A stretch of 40,859 bases of DNA from Candidatus Eisenbacteria bacterium. Its GTDB lineage: Bacteria > Orphanbacterota > Orphanbacteria > Orphanbacterales > Orphanbacteraceae. The notes beneath the pieces are model-generated. The model made no database searches. It was given only the letters and a program-made list of their open reading frames with translations, and had not been told where the DNA came from. The stretch is from positions 1 through 40,859 of the forward strand of contig VGIW01000022.1 of assembly GCA_016867715.1 (NCBI GenBank), in the 5' to 3' direction. The position numbers and the translations under genes were made by a program. Below are positions 7,850 through 16,668 of this stretch, one piece after another; the first letter of the stretch is position 1; the number at the start of each line of letters is the position of its first letter.

Positions 7850-10222
7850 ATGACTCGCCTCTTCAGAAGATCCTCGGGCCCGCCCTGGGTCTATTTCGCG
7901 TCTTGGGCCCGGCTCCCCGTCGGAGCCTTCCTTCTCGTCTTGTTCCAGACCTCGTTCGCCGGACCGGCCTGTGCCGAGGAGGTCCTTCTTTTTCTTCATA
8001 TTTCGAATATCGATGACCTTTGGGATTTCGTCGACGAATGGGAGACCAAGGGGGCTCGTTTCCCCCACGTGTATCCGCCCGACGCCGTCGCAGGCGATGT
8101 CCCACCCGCATTGGAGAGTGCGATCCTCGAGGACCCGCGCGTCTTCGAGATGCATCGGAGACCGGTTGTCCGCCCGCCCGAGAAGGACGGCGGCCGGCGC
8201 GCGATCCTCCTCGACTCATGGCGGGAAGGGCTCCGCGCGGAAGATCTTCCCGTCTTCCCGGAAGCGAGAACCGAGTTCCGCTCGCTCGTCGTTCCCCCCT
8301 TCGCGCCGGGGAAGCACTCGCCCCCGTTCCCCGATATCGGATCGAAGGTCTATGGGCAGGCGTTCGGGGCGAACTTCATCCAAACCTCGGAGTGGATGCT
8401 CGGAAGGGTCGCCGTCGGCGTGATCCTCCCCGATTGCCCGGGCCACACGTACTCCGCGAGCGAGATCGCATCGGTCGTCGAGGCGGTCCGGGCGGCGATG
8501 GGCTTCTGGGCGTCCAACGTGAAGGTCCTCCCCGGCGTGCGCTTCGTGTACGAGATCCATCACGGCATCCCGACGGTGAAGGACTTCGCAGCCGCGCCGC
8601 CGAGAATCGACGAGGAGGTGTGGATCCCCGAGATTCTCGGCTCGCTCGGTTATCGACTTCGCATCGAGGGAACGACTGCGGGCCCGGTGTACGAGATGAT
8701 CGACTCGCTCCGGACGAAGCTCCGCGCCGAGTGGGGGATCTGCATGATCATCCCGAAGGTCCCGAGCTTCCGCGCGGCGTACACCTCCTACTCGCACTTC
8801 GGCGGACCGCTCCTCGTAGCCCCGGCGGGCATCAAGAAGGAGAGCGGCCGTCTCGTCGCCGGCACCGTCTGGCTTCCCCATCTTCTCATGCACGAGACAG
8901 GGCATCTATTCTGGGCGCTGGACGAGTCGTGCGAGAGCGGCTTCTGCTCCCCGTGCCATGTCGGCTCCGGATATCTCCACGTGAAGAACGCGAACAGCAC
9001 AAACCATGACTATTGGTGCGACCGCCACGTCGATTGCTGCATGGACATCCCCGGTCCGTTCGTCTGCCGGTACACGCTCGGACAAATGGGCATCCAAGAC
9101 ATCGACGAAGATCTCATCCCGGACGTTCTCGACACGCATCCGTACGTGGCGCTCGACTCCCTCCCCGACACGGTGGACACGATTGCCCCGCTCCTCACCG
9201 GCCTCGCCGCGGAGATCCCGATGGTGAACCGCGCGATCTACTCCGGCTCTGGAAAGGAGGAGGTCTCCGCGACGGTCTTTCCGCGGAACAACGTCACGTT
9301 CAACTCGATCGAGCACGTGATCTATCAAATCGACGGGATCGTCGGCGAGAACGGTCAGGATCTTTGGCTGTACGCGGACCCGCCGGGAGGCTGGGAGCGG
9401 GATACGACCTTCCAGCGCTTCGCCTTCCGGCCCGACTCGCTCACGGGGGGGGACCAGACGATCACGATTCGCGCGGTGAACACGATGGGGAACCGCTCGA
9501 CGTGGGGCGAGCAGCGCCTGCGTGTCTTCGTGAAGGCGATCGCCCTTCACGACTTCGCGGCGTATCCGGACTACGACGGAAATGTGCGGATCTCTTTCCG
9601 CGTGCGGGGCGGAACGTTTGGAGCGACCGCCGCCCTGTATCGAACCGATGCAGGCGGCGTCGAGACGCTGGCGCGGACCTTCCCGCTCCGGCCGAACGCG
9701 CCGGAATCGCTCGTCGATTCGCTTTCAACTCCGGGCGCAATCGTTCGCTACCGCCTCGAGATCTCCGCCCTCGGCAAGAGCTGGAACTACGAGACCGAGA
9801 TCATATCGCCCGCTCCTCTCGCGCGCGGGACCTTTCTCTCGCGCGTGACCCCGAACCCGTTCCGCGACCGGACGGTCATCACCTATCGCATCCCGCGCGG
9901 TGAACCGACGCACCGACCCTACGACGGCGGGAAACCGAATCCCGCGACGAACCCGCCCCCCACCGGCGATCTCGCGCCGCAACGCGCGGAAGCGGCCGGC
10001 GGACGGTACAAGATCGTCCGCGCGGAGATCGACATCTTCAACTTGGCCGGACGCAGGGTCCGCTCCTTCCCTCACATCCACTCCTACGAAGGGATCTACG
10101 CGGATCCGGTCGTTTGGGATGGGAGGGACGACGCGGGGAGGCGCCTCCCCGCGGGCTTCTACTTTATCCGCCTCCGCGCGAACGACGTCTGGGAATCGCG
10201 CAAGGTGCTTCTGTTGGACTGA
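7850..10222 (+). CDS. Secreted HExxH metalloprotease-like protein with FlgD-like C-terminal sorting domain (paralog A)
   Basis: A 790-residue exported protein. The signal peptide is about residues 1-42 (hydrophobic GAFLLVLFQTSFA, cleavage after ACA). HETGH at 348-352 is an HExxH zinc-protease motif; the following LFWALDE may supply a further ligand. Then come a Cys-rich stretch (six or more Cys, probable disulfides) and an acidic calcium-loop-like DIDEDLIPD segment. Ig-like repeats follow. The last ~100 residues (NPFRDRTVITYRIP, IDIFNLAGRRVRSF, WDGRDDAGR, GFYFIRL) form a FlgD-like module typical of surface or secreted proteins in FCB bacteria. Family and substrate are not recognised; protease activity is inferred from the motif. 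The start is ATG 7850, without a clear Shine-Dalgarno. A paralog follows 124 nt downstream. Confidence 0.88.
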   Translation: MTRLFRRSSGPPWVYFASWARLPVGAFLLVLFQTSFAGPACAEEVLLFLHISNIDDLWDFVDEWETKGARFPHVYPPDAVAGDVPPALESAILEDPRVFEMHRRPVVRPPEKDGGRRAILLDSWREGLRAEDLPVFPEARTEFRSLVVPPFAPGKHSPPFPDIGSKVYGQAFGANFIQTSEWMLGRVAVGVILPDCPGHTYSASEIASVVEAVRAAMGFWASNVKVLPGVRFVYEIHHGIPTVKDFAAAPPRIDEEVWIPEILGSLGYRLRIEGTTAGPVYEMIDSLRTKLRAEWGICMIIPKVPSFRAAYTSYSHFGGPLLVAPAGIKKESGRLVAGTVWLPHLLMHETGHLFWALDESCESGFCSPCHVGSGYLHVKNANSTNHDYWCDRHVDCCMDIPGPFVCRYTLGQMGIQDIDEDLIPDVLDTHPYVALDSLPDTVDTIAPLLTGLAAEIPMVNRAIYSGSGKEEVSATVFPRNNVTFNSIEHVIYQIDGIVGENGQDLWLYADPPGGWERDTTFQRFAFRPDSLTGGDQTITIRAVNTMGNRSTWGEQRLRVFVKAIALHDFAAYPDYDGNVRISFRVRGGTFGATAALYRTDAGGVETLARTFPLRPNAPESLVDSLSTPGAIVRYRLEISALGKSWNYETEIISPAPLARGTFLSRVTPNPFRDRTVITYRIPRGEPTHRPYDGGKPNPATNPPPTGDLAPQRAEAAGGRYKIVRAEIDIFNLAGRRVRSFPHIHSYEGIYADPVVWDGRDDAGRRLPAGFYFIRLRANDVWESRKVLLLD

Positions 10223-10346
10223 CCGGTCCGTCCCGCTCGAGGTCTTCGATCTCGCCCCTCGCGCCGAACATTGACGCCCAAGCCTCGCTCGCTTACGCTG
10301 AACGTGTTACGGGCGATCCGTTTCCTCCCCGGGCGGAGGCATGCAC

Positions 10347-12683
10347 ATGACCCGCGCTTCTTTCTCGCCTCCATCGCACTGTCTCCGACCGAAAGGCGTT
10401 CTCGTTTCGCTCTGCGCGCTCGCGGTTCTCCTCGCCCCGCCCGCGGTCTCGAGGGCGGACGAGCGCTCAACCGGCAACGCGCTTCTTCATCTTCGCGTCG
10501 GATCGATGGAGGAAGCGCGCGCTTTCATCGACGAATGGGAGGCGAAGGGCGCGCGTCTACCCCATGTCTATCCGCCGGACATTCTGATCGGCGATGTGCC
10601 AGAGAATCTCGCGCGCGCGATGGCGCGCGACCGGCGCGTGCGCGCGCTGTACCGGAAGCCCGCACTCCTGCGGGAAGCGGAGGATCCGCATCTTCGAAGG
10701 ATCGCGGATTCATGGAATCGGGAGCGATCGATCGGCTCATCGCCGGAAGAACCGGTCCTCTCCCCCGCCCTTCCGAGCCTCGCGCTCCCCCCGTATGTCC
10801 CGCGGGACTCCGAGCGAAAGCGGGGGGATCGCGGCGACGCTCCGGCGCGCTACGGCCGCGCGTTCGGAGCCGGCTACTACCAGACCTCGGAGATCTTCAC
10901 GGGGCGCATCGCGGTCGGCATCGTCCTCCCCGATTCGCCCGAAGCGGCCTACGCTGAGCACGAGGTCGAGGCGGTTCTCGACGCGGTGCGGGGAGCGATG
11001 CAGTTCTGGATCGACAAGGTTCCCTATCTCGGCGTGCGCTTCTACTACGACGTTCGGACCGGCGTCTCGTGCGCGAGGAACTTCGTCACGACCCAGCCCC
11101 GCTTTCTCGACGCCGAGTGGATCGGGGAGATTCTCGGACAGATGGGATACGAGGCGTCGGGCGATGATGCGGCCGCGCTTGTGTATCCGTACATCGAGGA
11201 TCTCCGGACCGGGTTCGGCACGGAGTGGGGGATCTGTTTCTTCATTCCAAAAGTTTCCGTGTTCAACGCGAACTACCTCACGTACGGAAGAACCGGAGGG
11301 CCCTATTCCGTGCTCCCCGCAGGAAGCCCGCGCGAGGGGAACCGATGGGTCGCCGGGAGGGCCTGGCTCTCGCACCTCGTGATTCGCGAGACCGCCCGGC
11401 TCTTCTGGGCCGAGAACGAGTACCGGGAAGGGGACGGCGCGGTCCCCTGCAACACGCGCTCGGGATACCTGGGCGCGCTCAACTTGAACAGCCGGTTGCC
11501 GGACTACACCTGTCTCGGCATGCGGCGCACCGCTTGCTGCATGGACAGCACGGAGGCGGCGGTCTGCCCGCACACGCTCGCGCACATGGGCCTTCGGAAC
11601 AGCGACGGGGACGCCGTTCCGGACATCTTCGACACCGATCCGATCGTCGAGCTCGAGCCGTTCCCCGACACGATCACGACCGTGCGCCCGACCGCCTCCG
11701 GACGCGCGCGCGTCGATGTCCTCCCGAACCGGGCGGGGAACGGAACGAGGAACGCGATCACCTTCAACACGATCGAGCACATCGACTATCGGATCGACGC
11801 GGCGCGCGATTCCCTCGGGCGCGAGCTCTGGATACGGGTCGATCCCCCGGAGGGTTGGGGCGACTCGACGAGCGTCCGTTTCGCGATCGCCCTCGATTCG
11901 CTGACCGCCGGAAGGCACCGCGTCGCGATCCGCGCGGTGAACACCGCGGGAAACGCCTCCGACCACGCCGGCGAGAGTACTTTCGACGTCTATGTCCGCG
12001 CGGTCGCGGTTCACGACTTCCGCGCGGAACCCGATTACGAAGGAATCGTGCGCGTCGCCTTCCGCGTCCGCGGAAAGACGCTGGGCGCGGAGGGTCGTCT
12101 CTATCGGCGGACCTCGGAGGGGAACGAGACGGTGCTCCATTCCTTCATGTTTCAAGAGGATGGCGATCACTCGCTCTTCGATGTCGGGACGAGGCCGGGA
12201 GAGAGCCTGGCCTACCGGCTCGAGGCCCGCCTCGACATGCTCTCCTGGACCTGGGAGACATCGATCCTCGGCCCCGCGCCGATCGAACGCGGGAGAAACC
12301 TCTCCCTCGCCGTCCCGAACCCGTTCCGCGACGCCACCGTGATTTCTTACTATGTGCCGAGGGGCGATTCGCTCGAGGAGACCGCGATCGATCGGGATCG
12401 GGACGGGATCCCCTACCCGATCGGGACCGAGAGCGCCCCCGCTCGCACGATGGGAACCGCGGTCCGTTACCAAGAGACGCGCGTTGAGATCGACATCTTC
12501 GACGCGGCGGGGAGGCTCGTCCGAAGCTTCCCCCACGTCCACTCGCACGAGGGCTTTTTCATCGACCCGATTCTCTGGGACGGGCGCGACGACTCGGGGC
12601 GCCGCCTCTCCGCCGGTCTCTACCTCGTTCGGATGAAGGCCGGGAAGATCCGCGAGACGCGCAAGGTGATTTTGCTTCCGTAG
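10347..12683 (+). CDS. Secreted paralog B of the metalloprotease-like protein; zinc motif lost
   Basis: A 778-residue exported protein, colinear with paralog A throughout. Shared features include DEWEAKGAR-PHVYPPD near the N-terminus, the Cys-rich middle, NSDGDAVPDIFDTDP (calcium-loop-like), Ig-like repeats and the FlgD-like C-terminus (NPFRDATVISYYVP, WDGRDDSGRR). The signal peptide ends near SRA|DE. The residues aligned with HETGH in paralog A read RETAR (347-351), so both zinc histidines are gone, while the flanking LFWA is kept. It is probably a pseudo-enzyme with a binding, inhibitory or structural role (inference). I chose ATG 10347 because GCGGAGG ends 7 nt upstream; ATG 10341 is only 1 nt from it. 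Confidence 0.88.
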   Translation: MTRASFSPPSHCLRPKGVLVSLCALAVLLAPPAVSRADERSTGNALLHLRVGSMEEARAFIDEWEAKGARLPHVYPPDILIGDVPENLARAMARDRRVRALYRKPALLREAEDPHLRRIADSWNRERSIGSSPEEPVLSPALPSLALPPYVPRDSERKRGDRGDAPARYGRAFGAGYYQTSEIFTGRIAVGIVLPDSPEAAYAEHEVEAVLDAVRGAMQFWIDKVPYLGVRFYYDVRTGVSCARNFVTTQPRFLDAEWIGEILGQMGYEASGDDAAALVYPYIEDLRTGFGTEWGICFFIPKVSVFNANYLTYGRTGGPYSVLPAGSPREGNRWVAGRAWLSHLVIRETARLFWAENEYREGDGAVPCNTRSGYLGALNLNSRLPDYTCLGMRRTACCMDSTEAAVCPHTLAHMGLRNSDGDAVPDIFDTDPIVELEPFPDTITTVRPTASGRARVDVLPNRAGNGTRNAITFNTIEHIDYRIDAARDSLGRELWIRVDPPEGWGDSTSVRFAIALDSLTAGRHRVAIRAVNTAGNASDHAGESTFDVYVRAVAVHDFRAEPDYEGIVRVAFRVRGKTLGAEGRLYRRTSEGNETVLHSFMFQEDGDHSLFDVGTRPGESLAYRLEARLDMLSWTWETSILGPAPIERGRNLSLAVPNPFRDATVISYYVPRGDSLEETAIDRDRDGIPYPIGTESAPARTMGTAVRYQETRVEIDIFDAAGRLVRSFPHVHSHEGFFIDPILWDGRDDSGRRLSAGLYLVRMKAGKIRETRKVILLP

Positions 12684-12710
12684 AGCCTTTTCGTGACAGA
12701 CACCTTTTTC

Positions 12711-12842
12711 GAAGGCTCGCTCAACGGGCCGACCTCCCCCTCGGGGACGCCTCCGAACGCGCCCCGCGCGTTCTCGGAAGGCTCGCTCAACGGGCCGACC
12801 TCCCCCTCGGGGACGCCTCCGAACGCGCCCCGCGCGTTCTCG
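12711..12842 (+). repeat. Exact 66-bp tandem duplication
   Basis: Two adjacent identical 66-nt units, 12711-12776 and 12777-12842, each beginning GAAGGCTCGCTCAACGGG. Each unit contains small internal stems (CCCCCTCGGGG, GCGCCCCGCGCG). Perfect identity implies recent duplication or ongoing homogenisation. Confidence 0.95.
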
Positions 12843-12939
12843 GCTCCAATCGCTCGGCCACCCGCCCCCCCGGTGCGGGAGCCTTCGGCTCCATCATCGA
12901 GGGGGCGGGTACCCGGCCTCGTCGATCAGGCCCCGAGAA

Positions 12940-12962
12940 GGAGGTCGGCCCGCCGAGCGAGC
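12940..12962 (-). repeat. Inverted partial copy of the 66-bp unit
   Basis: The reverse complement starts GCTCGCTCGGCGGGCCGACC and differs from the unit only at the two bases AA/GG. Similarity extends weakly further out (CTCGGGG). Together with the direct copies it could form a long stem in RNA or single-stranded DNA. Confidence 0.75.
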
Positions 12963-13001
12963 GAGAACGAGCCCTGGTTGTCTCCGTATCGGACAACGCC
13001 A

Positions 13002-13085
13002 CCACGGCGGGTGGGGGTCAAGACGGAAAGCCGCTCCCAACGTCTGGTTCTCGCCGTCCGACGACCGAACCACGGCGGGTGGCGG
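13002..13085 (+). repeat. Two copies of a CCACGGCGGGTGG motif
   Basis: CCACGGCGGGTGGGGG at 13002-13017 and CCACGGCGGGTGGCGG at 13070-13085. A third copy lies at 24824-24839 in another intergenic region, suggesting a dispersed short repeat. Confidence 0.55.
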
Positions 13086-13108
13086 CGGCAGGTATCCGCG
13101 AGAAGCGC

Positions 13109-14611
13109 CTAAGCCGCGTAGAGGGCGGTGTACTTCTCTTCCAGGTATTCCATGAGATAGGACGATCGGAGCGGCTCTCCCGTCACGACGCGGACGAGCT
13201 CGCCCGCGCGGTAGGTTCGGCCTCGCCAGTGGATTTCGCGGCGGAGCCAATCGAGAAGCAAACCGAACTCCCCTCTCCGGAGACAACCCTCGAGATCGGG
13301 AATCGCGCGTGCGGCCGCCCGGTAGAACTGCGCCGCGTAGAGGTTCCCGAGCGTGTAGGTGGGGAAGTAGCCGAGAAGCCCAGCCGACCAGTGGATGTCC
13401 TGAAGAACGCCTCTCGCATCATTCGGCGGCTCGATCCCGAGAGACGCGCGCATCTTCTCGTTCCAAATCGACGGAAGATCCGCGACCGCGGCCCGCCCCT
13501 CGACCAGATCGACCTCGATCTCGAAGCGGAGAAGGATGTGAAGGTTGTACGTCACCTCATCCGCCTCGACGCGGATGAGCGACGCCTCCGCGCGGTTTAC
13601 GTTCCGATGCCACGCGTCGAGCGTGAGACCCGCCGCGTCCGTGAAGCTCTCTTTGACTAGGGGAAGCGCGTGCTCCCAAAACGCGCGCGATCGTCCGACC
13701 ATGTTCTCCCACAGACGCGATTGCGACTCGTGAATTCCAAGGCTGACCCAATCGGCGCGCGGGGTTCCTTCGTGCGCAGGATCGAACCCCTGCTGGTACA
13801 GGGCGTGCCCTCCCTCGTGAAGGGCGCCGAAGATCCCGACGGTAAGATCGTTCTCGTCATAACGATTCGTGAATCGAACATCGTGCAAGGTTCCCGTCGT
13901 GAAGGGATGCGCGGAGACGTCGATCCGCCCCGCCTCGAAATCGTAGCCGATCATCCCAGCCAAGCGGCGCGCGAGCTTTTCCTGATCCGGAATCGGATAC
14001 GTCCCGCGGATCGGCTCGAGCGCGGCCCGGCGCGCGGCCTCAAGGATCCGCCCCGCCAGGGGAACGAGCTCCTCCTTGAGCTCGTCGAAGAGGGTCGCAA
14101 TCTCCGCCGTCGTCGCTCCCGGCTCGAACTCGTCGAGAAGAGCATCGTAGGGGGATCCCTCGTAGCCGATCGCGTCGGCGATCCGGCGTTTCAGAGCGAG
14201 GATCTTCTCGAGCCACGGTGCAAAGGACGGGAAATCCGATTCCTTGCGGGCGCGAACCCAGGCATCCTGTCCGAGCGATTGGAGCCTCGCGAGCTCCCGC
14301 ACGAGTTCCCCCGGCACCTTCCGCGCGCGCCCGTGCAGACGCCGAAGCTCGCGCACGTTCACGCGCGCGTCCGGATCGAGTCCTCCCTTCTCCGATTCGT
14401 CGAGAGCCGCGAGGAGCTCGGCCATCCGGTCCCCCGCGAGCCGGTCATGACGAACCCCGGCCAAGACCGCCATCTGCGACGCGCGCGCCTCCGCCCCCTT
14501 CGGCGGCATGAAGGTCTGCTGGTCCCAGCCGAGCAACTCCTCCGCGCACCCGAGGTCGTGAATTTCCTTTACCAATGAGGAAAATAATTCTAAACATTTC
14601 TCCGCGGTCAT
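13109..14611 (-). CDS. M32 family metallocarboxypeptidase (carboxypeptidase Taq type)
   Basis: Cytoplasmic zinc carboxypeptidase that removes C-terminal residues from peptides. The 500-residue length is normal for M32. Visible signatures are DQQTFMPPKGAEARASQ (30-46), HPFTTG (235-240), the zinc motif HEGGH (265-269) and HESQSRLWEN (294-303). The start is ATG 14611, with AAGAGG about 5 nt upstream; upstream in-frame codons are unconserved. The gene is divergent from an exported oligoendopeptidase F gene, so the intergenic region may control two peptide-degrading enzymes acting in different compartments. There is no signal peptide. Confidence 0.94.
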   Translation of the reverse strand: MTAEKCLELFSSLVKEIHDLGCAEELLGWDQQTFMPPKGAEARASQMAVLAGVRHDRLAGDRMAELLAALDESEKGGLDPDARVNVRELRRLHGRARKVPGELVRELARLQSLGQDAWVRARKESDFPSFAPWLEKILALKRRIADAIGYEGSPYDALLDEFEPGATTAEIATLFDELKEELVPLAGRILEAARRAALEPIRGTYPIPDQEKLARRLAGMIGYDFEAGRIDVSAHPFTTGTLHDVRFTNRYDENDLTVGIFGALHEGGHALYQQGFDPAHEGTPRADWVSLGIHESQSRLWENMVGRSRAFWEHALPLVKESFTDAAGLTLDAWHRNVNRAEASLIRVEADEVTYNLHILLRFEIEVDLVEGRAAVADLPSIWNEKMRASLGIEPPNDARGVLQDIHWSAGLLGYFPTYTLGNLYAAQFYRAAARAIPDLEGCLRRGEFGLLLDWLRREIHWRGRTYRAGELVRVVTGEPLRSSYLMEYLEEKYTALYAA

Positions 14612-14681
14612 CACATCCTCTTGTCCCGCGCGTGTCCGGCGCGCCGGAATCTCATCCGCCGGGCGACCCTCGCCTTCGGCC

Positions 14682-14710
14682 TTGATGATCGCCCGAGTCT
14701 CCGCTAAAGT
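14682..14710 (+). promoter_or_regulatory. Candidate promoter for the oligoendopeptidase gene
   Basis: TTGATG (14682-14687), a 17-nt spacer, then TAAAGT (14705-14710), each 4/6 to consensus. It lies about 78 nt before the GTG start at 14788, in the divergent gap. Confidence 0.4.
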
Positions 14711-14787
14711 CGAGAGGTTCGAAACATCGAGTCCCCTGAATGACGTCCGGTCCCCGAACGCGCGGGACAGAACCAAAGGAGATCATC

Positions 14788-16668
14788 GTGGTCGGAAAGC
14801 ACGCCCTTCTTCTCGCATCCCTCGTTCTTCTCGCCCTTCCGGCGGCGATCGACGCGCAGCAGGCGGCCCGCGAGCGCGCGGACATCCCGGAGAAGTACAA
14901 GTGGGATCTCACCAATATCTACGCGAACGAGGCGGACTGGGACACGGAGCTGGAATGGGTCGATTCGATGGTCCCCGAGGTCCTCGCCTTCCGCGGGAAG
15001 CTCGGCGAGTCCGCGGAGACCCTGCTCGCCTTCCACAAGAAGTCGGAGGAGATGGACCGCATCTTCTCGCGCCTCTTCGCCTATGCGGGCCTGAAAGCGG
15101 ACGAGGACGCGCGCGTCTCGCGCTACCAGGGTCTCCGCCAGCGAGTGCGAAGCGCCGGCGTCGCCGTGCAGGCGGCGACCGCCTGGGTGCAGCCGGAGCT
15201 TCTCTCGATCCCCGAGGAGAAGCTCCAGGGGTTCCTCGACGAGCTTCCCCGGCTCAAGGTCTACCAGCATTCCTACAACGATCTCTGGAGATCGCGCGAG
15301 CACATCCTCTCCGAAGAGGAGGAGAAGATCCTCTCGCTCGCCGGGGATCTCGCCGCGACTCCCCGCGACGTCTTCAACCAGATGACCAACGCCGACCTCA
15401 AGTTCGGAACGGTCGTCGACGAGAAGGGCGAGGAGATCGAGCTGACTCAGGCGCGTTACGGGACGCTCTTGGAAAGCCCCGACCGACGCGTGCGGAAGGA
15501 CGCCTATGACGTGTTCTACGAGGGTTACGGCCGCTACCTGCACGGAAGCGCGGCCGCGTTTGCCGGCGTGTTGAAGCGCGACCTCTTCTTCGCCCGCGCG
15601 CGCGGCTACGACTCGTGCGTCGAGGCCTCCCTCGACGACGACAACGTCCGGACGGAGATTCTCGAGAACCTGATCGCGACGGTGAGCGCGAACCTGGATC
15701 CGGTCAAGCGGTACTATCAGATCCGGAAGCGCGTGATGGAGCTCGACACTCTCTATACCTACGACACCTACGTTCCTCTCACCCCGGAGCTCAACGAATC
15801 GTACGAGTACGAGACCGCGGTCCAGATGATCGAGACGGGCCTCAAGCCGCTCGGCCCGGACTACGTGAAGGAGGTCGGAAAGGGATTCCGCTCCCGTTGG
15901 GTCGACGTGTACGAGAACGTCGGCAAGAGGAGCGGAGCCTACTCGTGGGGATCGAGCGCTCTCCCCCACCCGTTCATGCTCATGAACTACGAGGGGAAGA
16001 TCGAGGACGTGTTCACGCTTGCGCACGAGATGGGCCACTCGATGCACACGTTCTACACGGTCGCGACGCAGCCGCAGGTGTACAGCGGGGTTCCGCTCTT
16101 CACCGCGGAGGTCGCCTCGACCACGAACGAAGCCCTTCTCATGGACGATCTCTTGAGAAAGACCAAGGACCGCGACAAGAAGATCTTTCTGTTGAACTAC
16201 TACATCCGTCAAATTATGGGGACGGTCTACACGCAGGTCATGTTCGCCGAGTTCGAGACGATCGCGCACGGGATGGCGGAGAAGGGGGAGCCGATCACGG
16301 TCGAGTCGCTCGGCGAGGTGTACCGCGGTCTTCTCGAGAAGTATTCCGGAGGCGAGGTCGTCTATCCGGAGACGTCGACGACCGGTTGGGCCCGGATCCC
16401 GCACTTCTATCGCAACTTCTACGTCTACAAGTACGCGACGAGCTACGCCGCGGCGACCGCGATCTCGCAGAAGATCCTCAAGAAGGAGAAGGGGGCGCGC
16501 GAGGCGTATCTCGACTTCCTGAAGAGCGGCTCGAGCGACTACCCGATCGAGATCATCAAGAAGGCTGGCGTCGATCTCTCCTCGCCGGCGCCGATCCAGG
16601 CGACGTGCGATCTGTTCGCGCGGCTCGTCGACGAGCTGGATCGGGAGCTCGCGAAGAAGGGGATCTGA
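14788..16668 (+). CDS. pepF: Exported M3 family oligoendopeptidase F
   Basis: Zinc oligopeptidase cleaving short peptides. The 626-residue product has the M3B fold signature, with zinc motif HEMGH at 413-417. Downstream are EVASTTNEALL, the helix around YYIRQIMGTVYTQVMFAEFE, and a Tyr-rich active-site segment (FYRNFYVYKYATSYAAA). I chose GTG 14788 because AAAGGAG ends 5-6 nt upstream, and the product then starts with a clean signal peptide (hydrophobic ALLLASLVLLALPAA, cleavage near AIDA|QQ). Most PepF proteins are cytoplasmic, so an exported form is notable. The 3' end overlaps nth on the other strand by 113 nt. Confidence 0.94.
   Translation: MVGKHALLLASLVLLALPAAIDAQQAARERADIPEKYKWDLTNIYANEADWDTELEWVDSMVPEVLAFRGKLGESAETLLAFHKKSEEMDRIFSRLFAYAGLKADEDARVSRYQGLRQRVRSAGVAVQAATAWVQPELLSIPEEKLQGFLDELPRLKVYQHSYNDLWRSREHILSEEEEKILSLAGDLAATPRDVFNQMTNADLKFGTVVDEKGEEIELTQARYGTLLESPDRRVRKDAYDVFYEGYGRYLHGSAAAFAGVLKRDLFFARARGYDSCVEASLDDDNVRTEILENLIATVSANLDPVKRYYQIRKRVMELDTLYTYDTYVPLTPELNESYEYETAVQMIETGLKPLGPDYVKEVGKGFRSRWVDVYENVGKRSGAYSWGSSALPHPFMLMNYEGKIEDVFTLAHEMGHSMHTFYTVATQPQVYSGVPLFTAEVASTTNEALLMDDLLRKTKDRDKKIFLLNYYIRQIMGTVYTQVMFAEFETIAHGMAEKGEPITVESLGEVYRGLLEKYSGGEVVYPETSTTGWARIPHFYRNFYVYKYATSYAAATAISQKILKKEKGAREAYLDFLKSGSSDYPIEIIKKAGVDLSSPAPIQATCDLFARLVDELDRELAKKGI

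Larger units (their letters stand above)
12684..13108. other. Repeat-rich non-coding junction between convergent genes
   Basis: A 425-nt gap between paralog B and the M32 carboxypeptidase, transcribed towards each other. It holds GTGACAGACACCTTTTTC (12693-12710), two 66-bp direct repeats, an inverted partial copy, and two copies of CCACGGCGGGTGGSGG. A GAGCCTT/AAGGCTC stem flanks the first motif and could end transcription of paralog B. Reading frames across it are products of the repeats and lack any protein-like pattern. Confidence 0.75.

Noticed and set aside
10737-12548. Long antisense open frames opposite real genes, e.g. 4854-6125 (-), 10737-12548 (-), 14704-16404 (-), 1681-3297 (+), 3114-4625 (+)
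   Set aside because: They mirror strongly recognised genes, are Arg/Glu/Ala-rich without domains, and are expected in high-GC DNA.
12711-12842. Possible CRISPR array
   Set aside because: The two units are directly adjacent with no spacers, and no cas genes are present.
12693-13112. 139-residue open frame over the repeat region
   Set aside because: It consists of the repeated 66-bp unit twice and then Pro/Arg-rich text; there is no ribosome-binding site and no protein pattern.
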